From assembly GCA_035249305.1 (NCBI GenBank), contig DATFGQ010000034.1:38756-102755 (forward strand): a stretch of DNA of 64,000 nt, written 5' to 3'. This DNA comes from DASUNP01 sp035249305 (GTDB lineage: Bacteria > Acidobacteriota > Blastocatellia > UBA7656). The translations under genes and the position numbers were made by a program. The notes beneath the pieces were generated by a model. The model made no database searches. It was not told the origin of the DNA and saw only the letters and a program-made list of their open reading frames with translations. Numbering within the stretch: position 1 is the first letter of the stretch; each line of letters begins with the position of its first letter. Positions 48,661-57,084 of the stretch are shown one piece after another.

Positions 48661-50130
48661 TTTTTGAGTGAATCTTCCCGCCCACGTGTAAACGGCCGTC
48701 GCCGTTGCGACCCAACCGGCCGCGGCGAAGATGAAAAGAAAGTAGTGAATCGGTATCGTGTAACGAAACTCCAGGTGGACTATCGACTGGAAGATCAAAA
48801 AGTATATCGGCACGATCAAAAGCAACAACGCCCTGCGGCGGCTCAACGTAAAGACTATAACTGCTCCGATGATAATAAAGAGCAGGACCGTCTCTTTCGC
48901 CACTCTCTGGACGGCCCTCACCGCGGGCCGCATCCAGCAGATGCTGTTGCCAACCTCTAACGCCGTGCGGTCGGCAGCGGCCCCTTGCGCGTGGGCTTTC
49001 GTTTCGGGCGGGGGCGCGTCTTGTCGCTCGCACTCTTTATAGACAAGCGGCGCGTGCGCGGAGTATTTGAACATTCCCCCCATCCGTTTTGCCATCGTGC
49101 CGGCGAACCACACGGGGTTGCTCGCGATCACGTCAAGGCTCCTGTTGATCCTGTCGCGGTCGCGTTTGATCCCGTCGGGCGAGACCCAGGACGCGCCATA
49201 GCGCGGGTCGCCATACCACTGGGCCTCCTGCTCGGCCACGGCTTGATCCGTCGTCACGGCCCCGAAGCGGTCCCCGCTTTCGTCGCCTATGCCTTCCCAC
49301 AGGACTATGCCGAGGTTCGCGCTGACGGGAACAAACTCGCCGTAGATGATGTAGTTGCGAATCGTGATTGGCGTGACCGCCAGCAGCGAGACGGCGGCAA
49401 TCACCCACGATCGCTTGAGCTCGCCCCATCCATTTGCGAAGACCGCCGCCACAAAGATCGAGAAGAACAACCCGAGCAACAGCGCGTTAGGCCGCAGCCA
49501 GACCGACAGCCCCAACATCAGCCCGACCAGCCCGTAAAGCCAGACAGCGCGCGTGCGCCCGCGCCGAAAGCGCGCCAGCAGATAGACGGCGATCAGTATC
49601 GGCAGAGCGGAGAGCGAATCGGGCAGTAAGAAGTTAGAGTAGTATGATAGATGATGCGAAACCGATGTGAGCAAGCCCGCGACCGCGCCCACGGGCCAGG
49701 TCAATAAAGTTCCCGCGATAAGAAATAAGAGAACGGCCGAAGCAGAATTGATTAAGTTATGGACGAGCTGAACGGTAAACCGGCTCCGCCCGAACAGGCT
49801 GTAGACGCCGCTGAGCAGTACCGAGTAGCCGGGCGCGTGAAACAGAAGGCTGGTGTCAGATGGGTCCCACCCGTCGGGGACCAGCAGGCCCTTGCCTTCG
49901 GTTATCGAGGTGGCGTCGCGCTCGAACTCCGACCTGCCCGAAGCCTGCGCCGAAGTGTAGATCGAAGGGGCCAGGTCGACGGCCATCAAAGATTTTGTCG
50001 CGAACGATACGAGAAAGATCAGCAGCCCGAGAATTATCTTTGTCTTTCTTGATGGGCGGAACCCGGCTCCCAAAGCGCGCAGCAGTGTGCGGCGAGCCCT
50101 CTTGAGCCTTATCAAGGTTGAGGAGTTCAT
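48652..50130 (-). CDS. GT39-like membrane glycosyltransferase
   Basis: A 492-residue polytopic membrane protein with about 11-12 hydrophobic segments, of the ArnT/PMT (GT39, GT-C fold) kind. These enzymes move a sugar from a polyprenyl phosphate carrier to lipid A, protein or polymer. The N-terminal region ITEGKGLLVPDGWDPSDTSLLFHAPGYSVLL (about 76-105) includes the early acidic loop. Its start overlaps the upstream gene's stop by ATGA. The last four codons and stop lie within a heptad repeat arm, so the C-terminus has been shaped by a repeat insertion. Confidence 0.8.
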   Translation of the reverse strand: MNSSTLIRLKRARRTLLRALGAGFRPSRKTKIILGLLIFLVSFATKSLMAVDLAPSIYTSAQASGRSEFERDATSITEGKGLLVPDGWDPSDTSLLFHAPGYSVLLSGVYSLFGRSRFTVQLVHNLINSASAVLLFLIAGTLLTWPVGAVAGLLTSVSHHLSYYSNFLLPDSLSALPILIAVYLLARFRRGRTRAVWLYGLVGLMLGLSVWLRPNALLLGLFFSIFVAAVFANGWGELKRSWVIAAVSLLAVTPITIRNYIIYGEFVPVSANLGIVLWEGIGDESGDRFGAVTTDQAVAEQEAQWYGDPRYGASWVSPDGIKRDRDRINRSLDVIASNPVWFAGTMAKRMGGMFKYSAHAPLVYKECERQDAPPPETKAHAQGAAADRTALEVGNSICWMRPAVRAVQRVAKETVLLFIIIGAVIVFTLSRRRALLLLIVPIYFLIFQSIVHLEFRYTIPIHYFLFIFAAAGWVATATAVYTWAGRFTQKKS

Positions 50131-50570
50131 TCTCGTCTCTTTTTGAGATTATCGAGCATACTGCCGGGCGCGGCCGTCGCGTCCTCGACCCCGTCGCGCA
50201 GCCTGACCGTGACCTGTTCGCCTTCGACGGTGGCCGTCGATTTCATGATCTCTGCCGCGTGCGCTTGTAAGTACTCGACGGCCAATTCCTCCGGCGCGTC
50301 CCATTTAAGATTGACCCCGAAAGCTGTGCTGCTCCGCGAGGCCGCGTAAAGCGACGCCACATGAATTCCACGGTTATGATCTTCGCCCGACGGGACGACA
50401 AACACGTCGTAACTTGATGAAGCTTTCGGGCCGGTGTTGGCCTCTATGACGATGGCCTCCAGCCGCCCCGACGGGGAGGCGACGCGGGCCACCTCGCCCA
50501 CGCGCAGAGGCACGTTACATCCAAGGCTGAGGATCAACAGGGTGGCGAAGCGGATTACACGCATACTCAT
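50127..50570 (-). CDS. Small predicted lipoprotein
   Basis: A 147-residue product with a signal peptide ending in LSLGC, a lipobox, so probably a lipoprotein from Cys18 on. The body is beta-rich (VASPSGRLEAIVIEANTG, then SSYDVFVVPSGED) and ends in a basic LKKRRE. I do not recognise a named family. It overlaps the genes on both sides (TGATG with the VOC gene, ATGA with GT39), so all three are translated from one message. Confidence 0.7.
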   Translation of the reverse strand: MSMRVIRFATLLILSLGCNVPLRVGEVARVASPSGRLEAIVIEANTGPKASSSYDVFVVPSGEDHNRGIHVASLYAASRSSTAFGVNLKWDAPEELAVEYLQAHAAEIMKSTATVEGEQVTVRLRDGVEDATAAPGSMLDNLKKRRE

Positions 50571-50962
50571 CAGGGGCGCGCCTGACGCTCGCCGAGACAG
50601 TAACAGAGCCCGTCCGGCGCGATTACGAAAAAGACCTTCCAGAACGTATCCCCGTGCTGATCTATTCGGAAGTCGGCATCTTGCCTCTCTAAGCCGTTCG
50701 ATCTTAGCTCGGCGAAGGCCGCTTCGACGTCATCGACCTCAAAGAAACAACCTTCCTGAGACGGGTCGCCTCCGTTTTCGGCCAGACCTATCTCGATGTC
50801 GTCTCTGCCGAGCACGGCGGATTTACACGGCGCGTCTTTGAGAGACACGACCGCAAACCCCATTATCTTTTCGTAGAACGGGACGGCCGCCTCCAGATCG
50901 CCCACGGGCAGGTTCATCTTGTCTTCCTGATATGGCCAGGCGGTTTTGAACATTGCTTTCAT
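50570..50962 (-). CDS. VOC-family (glyoxalase-like) protein
   Basis: A 130-residue vicinal-oxygen-chelate fold protein: MNLPVGDLEAAVPFYEKIMGF opens the first beta-alpha-beta-beta-beta unit and FFEVDDVEAAFAELRSNG the second, ending VFFVIAPDGLCYCLGE. The family includes glyoxalases, dioxygenases and antibiotic-binding proteins; metal ligands cannot be fixed here. GGAG lies 6 bases before the ATG at 50962. First gene of a three-gene operon. Confidence 0.82.
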   Translation of the reverse strand: MKAMFKTAWPYQEDKMNLPVGDLEAAVPFYEKIMGFAVVSLKDAPCKSAVLGRDDIEIGLAENGGDPSQEGCFFEVDDVEAAFAELRSNGLERQDADFRIDQHGDTFWKVFFVIAPDGLCYCLGERQARP

Positions 50963-51049
50963 GTAGGTCTCCATTCCGAGCGTAAACAACGGCGCGCGAG
51001 CGGCCTTCATTCTACCATGCGATACATGCTTCGTATGCTCGGACGCCTG

Positions 51050-51463
51050 CTAAGGCAGGTTCGTAATCAATATCGCGTCGCCTTGTTGTTTGCCGCGCGA
51101 GACGGCGAGGTCCTTCCAGTCTTTAGACCAGGCGAAGTTGAAGATGCGGTCGGGGAAGACGCATAGTTTTTCAGGCTCGCCGCCCGCCAGCGGCTGTCTG
51201 AGCAGGGTTGAAGAGTTGAGCGTCCCTGCAACGTAGTCAAACGCTGAAGAGTCGGCTGTCCATTGGACTCCCGAGCGACGCAGCGGCAAGTCGAATAGCT
51301 TCGGCTCGGCGCTGCCATCGGCGGGGATCACTCCTATTCTCATTGAAGGCTCTTCGCTCCTGGCTTCCGGCTGGACCGAGACGTGACGGTACGCCAGCCA
51401 CTTGCCGCCGGGCGAGAGGCTGAAATCGCTCCAGACGTTGTTGGCGACCGTCCCGCGTAGGCG
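51050..51463 (-). pseudogene. 3' relic of a PD40/TolB-propeller protein (probably a Ser/Thr kinase)
   Basis: The open frame, read on the minus strand from just after TAG at 51466-51464, encodes about 136 residues. They hold propeller strands (VWSDFSLSPGGKWLAYRHVS, then WTADSSAFDYVAGTLNSS) and end in FNFAWSKDWKDLAVSRGKQQ...ITNLP. That ending is typical of acidobacterial Ser/Thr kinases with WD40-like propellers. No start codon, kinase domain or membrane segment precedes it. The sequence is cut directly before the S74 relic. Confidence 0.75.
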
Positions 51464-51480
51464 CTACCGGGGGGACGACG

Positions 51481-51714
51481 GGTTGCATTCAAGACAGAAA
51501 CGCCACGGTCATCGCGGGGACCTGCTCTTCAGACTTGCGCTTCAAACACAGCATCACGCCGATAGGCAACGTGCTGGATAACTTCTCCAAACTTCGCCCG
51601 GTCAATTTCTATTGGCGCAATGATGAATTCGGCGACCGACGTTTTGGCGACAAACTGTCATTCGGGCGAAAGCTCGTCTGTCAAAACAACCCGCAGGCGG
51701 AAGTTTGCAAGTAA
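51481..51714 (+). pseudogene. 3' relic of an S74-chaperone protein
   Basis: An uninterrupted frame of 77 codons reads CIQDRNATVIAGTCSSDLRF..., SITPIGNVLDNFSKLRPVNF, WRNDEFGDRRFGDKLSFG and ends KLVCQNNPQAEVCK. It aligns with the last 130 residues of the intact protein at 11505-13337, but lacks about 55 residues between SFG and KLVCQ (the YGLIAQE...EIAALKR stretch). The 5' end is absent and there is no start codon. It lies about 17 bases from the kinase-type relic, in divergent orientation. Confidence 0.78.
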
Positions 51715-51738
51715 AGAGGCTTCTAAGAAAGTGATACT

Positions 51739-52089
51739 CACCGCAGAGACGCAGAGGACACGGGATGGCCGATGATGTGCTTCGCACGCGGCGATTACGC
51801 AGAGAATATAAAGCCCCAAAGGGGCGACGATTCAATAGCCGAAAGCCCCGTAGGGGCGGCATTCAATAGCCCGGCGCATCGCGCCGGGTAACGCGTCATA
51901 CGAGACGAAGCCCTGAAAGGGCGCGATAAACATACCGCCCTTTCAGGGCTTCTCATTACTATCAATCCGTTTCCAGGGGCGGCGCCCCTGGCTATTGAAT
52001 CGCGCCTCTTCGAGGCTTAATTCGCTCTGCGCCGCCGCCGCGTGCGAAGCACATCATCGGCCATATGTGCTCTCTGCGTCTCCGCGGTG
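51739..52089. repeat. Nested inverted repeat of several families
   Basis: The gap 51715-52177 has no gene. Outer arms CACCGCAGAGACGCAGAG (51739-51756) and CTCTGCGTCTCCGCGGTG (52072-52089). Inside them lies an inverted GGCCGATGATGTGCTTCGCACG pair, and in the middle the 172-bp composite element 51830-52001. That element is an inverted copy of 7740-7911, flanked by GCCCCAAAGGGGC and GCCTCTTCGAGGC. Confidence 0.8.
51830..52001 (-). repeat. 172-bp composite palindromic element, copy 2 (inverted)
   Basis: Read on the minus strand this matches copy 1 (7740-7911) unit for unit, with the same total length and scattered substitutions, including compensating changes inside palindromes. Confidence 0.85.
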
Positions 52090-52177
52090 AACTGGCTTCC
52101 CCCATCCCGCGAATCACACTACCAATCGCCGCTGCCGTCAGGTAAACTGGACCGGCGGCCGGCTCCGGTGGTGTCTT

Positions 52178-52747
52178 ATGGCGTCAAACTCGCCTCATAA
52201 CGTAACCCAACTGCTGATGGCCTGGAACGACGGGGACCAGTCGGCGCTCGAACAACTGGTCCCGATGGTTCACGCCGAGCTCTACAGGCTGGCCAGGCAG
52301 TACATGGGTCGCGAGCGGGCGGGCCATCTGCTTCAACCGACGGCGCTGGTCAACGAAGCCTACATGCGTTTGATCGATTGGAAGAACGTCGAGTGGAAAA
52401 ACCGGGCGCATTTCTTCGGCGTTTCGGCGCAACTGATGCGGCGCATACTGGTCGATTTCGCGCGCCGTCGCCCGCGGCTGGCGGGCGAGACCGCGCCTCA
52501 CGTTTCGCTCGACGAGCTCCTAACGGTCAGCGGAGGGCGCAATGACGATCTGGTCGCATTGGATGACGCGCTCAACAGCCTGGCCGAGATAGACGAGCGC
52601 AAGTGCCGCGTCGTCGAGATGCGCTTCTTCGGCGGGCTGAGCAACGAAGAGATTGCCGAAGTCCTGCAAATCTCAACCGTCACGGTGATACGCGAGTGGA
52701 ATAAAGCGAAGGCCTGGCTTTACCGCGAGCTGAACCGCCGGCCTTGA
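52178..52747 (+). CDS. ECF sigma factor of the kinase-associated type
   Basis: A 189-residue ECF sigma factor. Region 2 includes HLLQPTALVNEAYMRLIDW (about 52-70), the signature of the sigma group found in Planctomycetes and Acidobacteria beside Ser/Thr kinases; region 4 includes SNEEIAEVLQISTVTVIREWNKAKAW (about 154-180). Starts 19 bases before the kinase gene and shares an mRNA. No anti-sigma factor is present, which fits control by phosphorylation, as known for other kinase-linked ECF factors. Confidence 0.9.
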   Translation: MASNSPHNVTQLLMAWNDGDQSALEQLVPMVHAELYRLARQYMGRERAGHLLQPTALVNEAYMRLIDWKNVEWKNRAHFFGVSAQLMRRILVDFARRRPRLAGETAPHVSLDELLTVSGGRNDDLVALDDALNSLAEIDERKCRVVEMRFFGGLSNEEIAEVLQISTVTVIREWNKAKAWLYRELNRRP

Positions 52748-52766
52748 ACTCGAAACCTCCCCGGTT

Positions 52767-55655
52767 ATGGACGCTGAACGCTGGGCCAAAATAGACCGCC
52801 TGCTCGACCAGGCTATGGAACGCCCGCCCAACGCGCGCGCAGCATTCCTGGCCGCCGCCTGCGCGAGCGACGACGAGCTGCGGCGCGAAGTAGAATCGCT
52901 GCTCGACGCTCACGCTCACACGGAATCTTTTCTCAGCCGACCGGCTCTCGATCTGGCCGCCCGCCGCCTGGCCGTCGAAGAGCAGCCTTCGTTGATAGGG
53001 AAGCAGCTCGGGGCCTATCAGGTGATCTCCGTCCTCGGCTTCGGAGGGATGGGCGAGGTCTATCTGGCGCGCGACGAGCGGTTGAATCGCAAGCTGGCCC
53101 TCAAGCTGTTGCCGCAGCAGTTCACCAGGGACGCGGACCGCGTGCGGCGGTTCGAGCGCGAGGCCCGCGCCGCTTCCGCGCTCAACCACCCGAACATCAT
53201 CACAATTTATGACATAGGCGAGATAGCCGGGACCTGTTTCATCGCCGCCGAGTACGTCGAAGGCCAGACGCTTCGCCAGTTGATAGGGCGAGGTCCGTTG
53301 CGGGCCAAAGTGGCGATAGGCATTTGCTCGCAAGTAGCCGACGCTTTGGACGCGGCGCACACGGCGGGGCTTGTCCACCGCGACGTAAAGCCGGAGAACG
53401 TGATAGTGCGGCCGGACGGCTACGTCAAGGTGCTCGATTTCGGGCTGGTCAAGCTCACCGAGCGAGGTCTGGTAGAGCACACCCGCAATCCGCGCGACCC
53501 CCAGAAGACTAACCCCGGCACTGTGCTCGGCACGGTCGCCTACATGTCGCCGGAACAGGCCGCGGGAATAGAAGTCGATCACCGCAGCGATCTGTTCAGC
53601 CTCGGGGTGTTGATGTATGAACTGCTCGCGGGGGCCGTGCCTTTCAAAGGCGACTCTACGGCCTCGATCCTAGACGCGATCATTCACCATCAACCCGCGC
53701 CGCTTGCGAGCGTGGTCAAAGACGCGAACGCCGAGATGGAGCGCATAATCAGCCGCGCTTTAGAAAAGGACCGCGACCTTCGCTACCAGACGGCGAGTGA
53801 TTTCCGGGCCGAGCTGAAACGGTTGCAGCGCGAGCTCGATTCGGCCGCCATCAAGCCGAACGCCGATTCTCCCAGGCGGAAAGTGATTAAACGGTCGGCC
53901 CTGGACATTTCGGAATCGACGCTCGCTATCGCGGCGGCGACTCTGATAGCGGCGATCTTTTCTGTACTCTGGCTGCTGAGCGGGGCGGAAAAGGTAGAGC
54001 CATCGCCGTGGCTCGCGGCGCGTTCGATTCAGGTCACGGATTTGCCGCACGAGGAATTATTTCCCAGCCTGTCGCCCGACGGCAACACCATCGTTTACGC
54101 GCGGCGCGGCGGCGGCGACTGGGACATCTTTACGCAGCGCGTCGGCGGCTTCAACGCGCAGAACCTGACCGGCGATTGTCCGAGCGACGACACGCAACCT
54201 GCTTTTTCGCCCGATGGCCAGTACATAGCTTTCCGGTCTGAGCGCGATGGCGGCGGCGTCTTTGTAATGGGCGCGTCGGGCGAGTCCGTCAGACGTTTAA
54301 GCGATAGAGGCTACGCGTATCAACCGGCCTGGTCCCCCGACAGCCAGGAGGTCATCTACACCGAAGAGAGATTCAGAGACCCCCGCGAGCGACAAATTTC
54401 TCCGCATCGTCTCTGGGCGGTTAGCATCAAAACACTCGAAAGACGACTCATCACCACGAAAGATGTGGTCCAGCCGCAATGGTCGCCCAACGGTCATCGG
54501 CTGGCCTACTGGGCAATGGACGCGAGCAGCCAGCGCGACATCTGGACGATGAGCCCGACGGGCGACGCGGCCGTGCAGGTGACCAATGACGCAGCGACCG
54601 ACTGGAACCCCATCTGGTCGCCCGATGGCAAACACCTCTACTTCGTCAGCGACCGCTCGGGGGGAATGCAGTTGTGGCGCGTCGCGATCGACGAGCATAC
54701 CGGCCGAACTTTTTCCGCCCCGGAGCTTGTGCCTACGCCATCAGCTTTCACCCAGCACATCAGTCTTTCGCGCGACGGCAAGCGGCTCTCTTTTGTCACT
54801 GTCAGCCTCAAGCGCAACCTTTATCGCATCAGGATCGATCCGGGGCGCGAAAAGGTGATAGGGCAGCCCGAGGCGAGGACTCAGTGGTCGAGGCAGGGAT
54901 CGGACCTCGATATTTCGCCCGACGGACAGTACCTCGTATGCACGACGGTGGCCGATACTCGAGAAGACCTTGCGTTGCTAAACAGCGACGGCAGCGGAGG
55001 GCCTCAGTGGCTGACCGACGACGAATACAAAGACCGCGGCCCGCGGTGGTCGCCCGATGGAAAGCGGATCGCTTTTTATTCGAACCGCAGCGGCAATTTT
55101 GAAATCTGGCTCATCAACGCCGATGGGACCGGATTGCGGCGCTTGACCGAAGTGGGCGATGACAGGGCTTTGATTCCCTTCTGGTTGCCCGACGGGAAGC
55201 GTATCAGCTTCACCAATGTAAGGGGCGAGACCTGGAGCATCGAAGTCGATAAACCCTGGCGCGAGCAGACTCCGCAATTGCTCAACCCAAAACACGAACC
55301 CCCGCTGCAATTCTGGCCCGGCGCCTGGTCGTCTGACGGGCGCAGAATGATTGCTGGAGTGGTCTGGCCCGGCACTCTCCCGATCTTCATTGTCTATTCG
55401 ATCGAAACAGGTCAGATTGAGAAGATCGGCGATTCTGGCTCCACTACGTCGACCTGGCTTGAAGACAATCGCCGGGTGCTCTTCATTGTTGACGGCTCAA
55501 TCGTCATAACCGACACCACGACAAAAAAACAACGCCCCTTTTTCACAGAGTCGCCCGACAGGATCGTGGGATTCAGGGTCTCGCGCGACAACCGCTGGCT
55601 TTACTACATCCGTGAATCTGTCGAAGCAGACATCTGGCTGCTCCATCACAAGTGA
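52767..55655 (+). CDS. Membrane Ser/Thr protein kinase with PD40 beta-propeller sensor
   Basis: A 962-residue kinase. A short helical head (about 1-75) precedes the catalytic domain (about 80-350): Gly-rich loop LGFGGMGEVYLA (about 90), Lys in KLALKLLP (about 111), HRDVKPENV (about 204), DFGLVKL (about 224) and SPEQA (about 260). A membrane segment lies at about 388-408. The extracellular part is a TolB/PD40 propeller with repeats such as SPDGNTIVYA, FSPDGQYIAF, WSPDGKHLYF. The preceding ECF sigma factor is the likely target; the propeller probably binds the signal. Confidence 0.93.
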   Translation: MDAERWAKIDRLLDQAMERPPNARAAFLAAACASDDELRREVESLLDAHAHTESFLSRPALDLAARRLAVEEQPSLIGKQLGAYQVISVLGFGGMGEVYLARDERLNRKLALKLLPQQFTRDADRVRRFEREARAASALNHPNIITIYDIGEIAGTCFIAAEYVEGQTLRQLIGRGPLRAKVAIGICSQVADALDAAHTAGLVHRDVKPENVIVRPDGYVKVLDFGLVKLTERGLVEHTRNPRDPQKTNPGTVLGTVAYMSPEQAAGIEVDHRSDLFSLGVLMYELLAGAVPFKGDSTASILDAIIHHQPAPLASVVKDANAEMERIISRALEKDRDLRYQTASDFRAELKRLQRELDSAAIKPNADSPRRKVIKRSALDISESTLAIAAATLIAAIFSVLWLLSGAEKVEPSPWLAARSIQVTDLPHEELFPSLSPDGNTIVYARRGGGDWDIFTQRVGGFNAQNLTGDCPSDDTQPAFSPDGQYIAFRSERDGGGVFVMGASGESVRRLSDRGYAYQPAWSPDSQEVIYTEERFRDPRERQISPHRLWAVSIKTLERRLITTKDVVQPQWSPNGHRLAYWAMDASSQRDIWTMSPTGDAAVQVTNDAATDWNPIWSPDGKHLYFVSDRSGGMQLWRVAIDEHTGRTFSAPELVPTPSAFTQHISLSRDGKRLSFVTVSLKRNLYRIRIDPGREKVIGQPEARTQWSRQGSDLDISPDGQYLVCTTVADTREDLALLNSDGSGGPQWLTDDEYKDRGPRWSPDGKRIAFYSNRSGNFEIWLINADGTGLRRLTEVGDDRALIPFWLPDGKRISFTNVRGETWSIEVDKPWREQTPQLLNPKHEPPLQFWPGAWSSDGRRMIAGVVWPGTLPIFIVYSIETGQIEKIGDSGSTTSTWLEDNRRVLFIVDGSIVITDTTTKKQRPFFTESPDRIVGFRVSRDNRWLYYIRESVEADIWLLHHK

Positions 55656-55677
55656 CCGATGACTTCTCGCTTAAAGA

Positions 55678-55708
55678 GATTAGCCGGCGGTCGCGCCACC
55701 GGCTAATC
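55678..55708. terminator. Bidirectional hairpin between convergent genes
   Basis: GATTAGCCGG (55678-55687) pairs with CCGGCTAATC (55699-55708); the loop can pair further. It lies between the kinase gene and the convergent alpha/beta hydrolase, and T-rich sequence follows for the plus direction. Confidence 0.7.
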
Positions 55709-55742
55709 CGTACTCGGCAACTTTTATTATTTGATTGTTCGA

Positions 55743-56966
55743 TTATTTGAAAGCATCTTTCTGGAGCCAGTGCAATATCGGGTGCTCCAGCTCTTGGAGA
55801 TGGTTCGTCGAAAAGACGTAATCGACGTGCCCGTAGGCTTGCTTGAAGTTAAGCGTGACTTCGGCCGACGACATTAACTGCGCCGTGTCGATCATCCCCG
55901 TCCCGAAGCCATGCCCCGCGCCGAACATGATTACCGGCCTCGCGAAGTTCTGTAGGTTACCCGTAAAGGTCTGCTCGCCGGCCAGACCGCAATTCAGATC
56001 GCGCAGTGTGCGGATCGCGGTGTAGTCGACGAACTGCGCTACGTTGGCGTGCACCAGCAGTTCGTTCGCGTAAAAGAAACGGTCCTCGGCCACGCTCCCG
56101 GCGAGGTTGAAGAAGCCGGGTCGAGGCGATATGGGCGATAGCGGCGTCGCGCTCAGGGCCGCGACAAAAACCATGTGGTTGGTGAATCCCGGCGGGAAGC
56201 CCGGCAGCGGCGTGAGCCCGTTCGGGTCATTCTTCGCCAGTTGGCTCAACAGCTTGAAGCCTGGCCCGCCCTGCCCGTCATAGAAGACGCCGTTGGCCAG
56301 GAGGTTTTCAGCGGCCGCGCAGAAGTTCGCGTTTGTAGCGCGGACCGCAGCGTCCAGGTCGTGAATCGTGCCGTCGATCAGTATCGCGCCCGCGTAATCG
56401 TTCGGGTGAGCATTTACCGTCGCGAGCGCGGCTATGCTGCCCAGCGAGAGCCCACCTACGACAGGCTTCTCGCCGGGGTGGACGAGATCGATCTGCTGGC
56501 GTATGAAGGCGACATCGTCAACTATAGTCTGCAAGCCCCAACCTGCCATCGCCGAGCAATCGACCGCGCCGCTCTCGCACGAGCCCGCCACGATCCCTTG
56601 CACTCGTTGGTAGTAGCCCCAGACGTCATAATTCCGCTGCGCGAAGAACGCGACGAACGAGTTGTTATAATCGTCGTTCTCGCCGACCTCGTAATTCTGA
56701 AAACCGCTGCCGAGCGGCGGCAGAAGCAAAATGGTGCCTTTAATCGCCTGGCTCGGAACATCCTTGACGACCCGCGCAAACTTAAAGCTGTTCACAGGGT
56801 TGTTGCCGACCTGAACGGTAGTCACAGTCTTATTCAGGTTGTTCGCTACGACTGAGTTCTGCGTGCTGATGATCTGGTAAGGCTGCGCGTGCCCTTCGCT
56901 CGACGCGAGCATCAGCAAACAGAAAGCAGACAGGGAGTAAAATAGCTGCTTCATACTATCTTTCAT
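55743..56966 (-). CDS. Exported alpha/beta hydrolase
   Basis: A 407-residue protein with a signal peptide (MKQLFYSLSAFCLLMLASSEGHAQ). The hydrolase fold follows: TILLLPPLGSGFQNY (about 78-92, oxyanion region), nucleophile elbow VVGGLSLGSIAAL near residue 171, and the last motif ending KQAYGHVDYVF near 386 with the expected His. Family members are esterases or lipases; the substrate is unknown. AGGAG lies 7 bases before the ATG. A conserved element upstream is shared with the di-haem gene. Confidence 0.82.
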   Translation of the reverse strand: MKDSMKQLFYSLSAFCLLMLASSEGHAQPYQIISTQNSVVANNLNKTVTTVQVGNNPVNSFKFARVVKDVPSQAIKGTILLLPPLGSGFQNYEVGENDDYNNSFVAFFAQRNYDVWGYYQRVQGIVAGSCESGAVDCSAMAGWGLQTIVDDVAFIRQQIDLVHPGEKPVVGGLSLGSIAALATVNAHPNDYAGAILIDGTIHDLDAAVRATNANFCAAAENLLANGVFYDGQGGPGFKLLSQLAKNDPNGLTPLPGFPPGFTNHMVFVAALSATPLSPISPRPGFFNLAGSVAEDRFFYANELLVHANVAQFVDYTAIRTLRDLNCGLAGEQTFTGNLQNFARPVIMFGAGHGFGTGMIDTAQLMSSAEVTLNFKQAYGHVDYVFSTNHLQELEHPILHWLQKDAFK

Positions 56967-57001
56967 TTTATTTCTCCTGATTGAGTTAATCGTTAGTTAA
57001 T

Positions 57002-57061
57002 TGCGAGCGCGCGATTGCGCTCATATGCTTAAGCGAGAACCAGCGGTGAAAACTGTCATGG
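57002..57061 (-). promoter_or_regulatory. Conserved leader element, copy 1
   Basis: On the minus strand: CAGTTTTCACCGC, then AGCATATGAGCGCAATCGCG, then CGCTCGCA. About 45 of 59 bases match copy 2 at 58328-58388. The GAGCGC...GCGCTC core can form a hairpin. It sits 36 to 95 bases before the ATG of the alpha/beta hydrolase. Confidence 0.6.
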
Positions 57062-57084
57062 AGGATCAGATTTCTTCGGCGTCG

